This document shows, piece after piece, positions 44,358 through 44,412 of a stretch of DNA of 44,412 nt. The DNA comes from a virus. The stretch lies in the IMG/VR virus record IMGVR_UViG_3300021963_000225, positions 1 through 44,412 of that record; one strand, given 5' to 3'. How positions within the stretch are numbered: the first letter of the stretch is position 1; every line of letters starts with the position of its first letter. The position numbers and the translations under genes were made by a program. The notes below the pieces were generated by a model, which made no database searches, was not told the DNA's origin, and saw only the letters and a list, made by a program, of their open reading frames with translations.

Positions 44358-44412
44358 TTTGGCAGTGCTGCAGGGTGCCGAACTGAGCGGCCCAACTCTC
44401 AATAGGTAGACT
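44358..44412. other. Unique right-end sequence
   Basis: 55 bases without similarity to 191-245 at the left end, so homology between the ends stops sharply at GTTATCAACG. It ends in TAGGTAGACT, the reverse complement of part of the 15-mer at 8077 and 37575. Confidence 0.5.

Noticed and set aside
1-44412. tRNA genes, CRISPR arrays, insertion sequences and HIP1 (GCGATCGC) repeats
   Set aside because: I found no cloverleaf with a GTTCRA-type arm, no regularly spaced repeats, no transposase apart from the serine recombinase, and noticed no HIP1 octamers, although a computed scan would be more reliable than reading.

Overview
The window reads as one essentially complete genome of a tailed, long-tailed (siphovirus-like) double-stranded DNA phage of high-GC picocyanobacteria (Synechococcus/Cyanobium type). 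It has a full set of head, neck, tail and lysis genes, a phage replication module and no ribosomal, tRNA or metabolic backbone genes. The cyanobacterial host is inferred from protein families I know mainly from cyanophages: the MAYFA-type tail protein at 20672-21100, the MARLQLRRG/MARVNKILIR fibre-base proteins, the GYADF structural protein at 27072-27506 and the ITPP-type early protein at 5357-5698. A group-2-like RpoD sigma factor and a flavin-dependent thymidylate synthase (ThyX) fit the same host range. The 1322-residue tape measure predicts a tail of roughly 200 nm (about 0.15 nm per residue).

Layout. (1) 1-190 and 44167-44357 are imperfect direct repeats (about 94% identical) at the two ends. 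(2) 352-3058, plus strand: a very GC-rich accessory operon of small genes (membrane-anchored HTH, ribbon-helix-helix, Cys-rich phage protein, TerS-like HTH). (3) 3059-3550: non-coding, with short repeats, a cluster of GGCGCC hexamers and a Fur-box-like palindrome. (4) 3551-11353, minus strand: early block of small overlapping genes, a PD-(D/E)XK exonuclease, a probable ssDNA-binding protein, a ribbon-helix-helix protein, an HTH regulator and a primase-helicase. An operator/origin-like array of CGGACA sites lies at 8845-9104. (5) 11439-17715, plus strand: family A DNA polymerase, ThyX, a DUF3310-type protein, small genes and an RpoD-like sigma factor. A large serine recombinase on the opposite strand (13480-14775) interrupts this block. 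(6) 17584-20407, minus strand: NblA-like small protein, HNH nuclease, two-domain endolysin and two small membrane proteins. (7) 20672-44018, minus strand, transcribed leftward: TerL, portal, MuF-like, scaffold, capsid, connector, a second sigma-like protein, tail tube, tape measure, tail tip/LamG adhesin, frameshifted tail assembly chaperone and fibre proteins. Two neck-type genes (35634-36460) are inverted to the plus strand.

How it may work together. The RpoD-like sigma would redirect host RNA polymerase from the early/middle region, and the second sigma-like protein lies inside the virion cluster. A directional element, GGCAACTTAG and close variants (consensus GGMAASYTAG), lies typically 18-27 nt before the start codons of many minus-strand genes, including tail tube, tape measure, scaffold and fibre genes. 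The one divergent late gene pair carries one copy facing each way. This element, perhaps read by one of the phage's sigma or DNA-binding proteins, is the best candidate for an undescribed regulatory system here. Functional calls come from motifs and family memory; no database search was possible.
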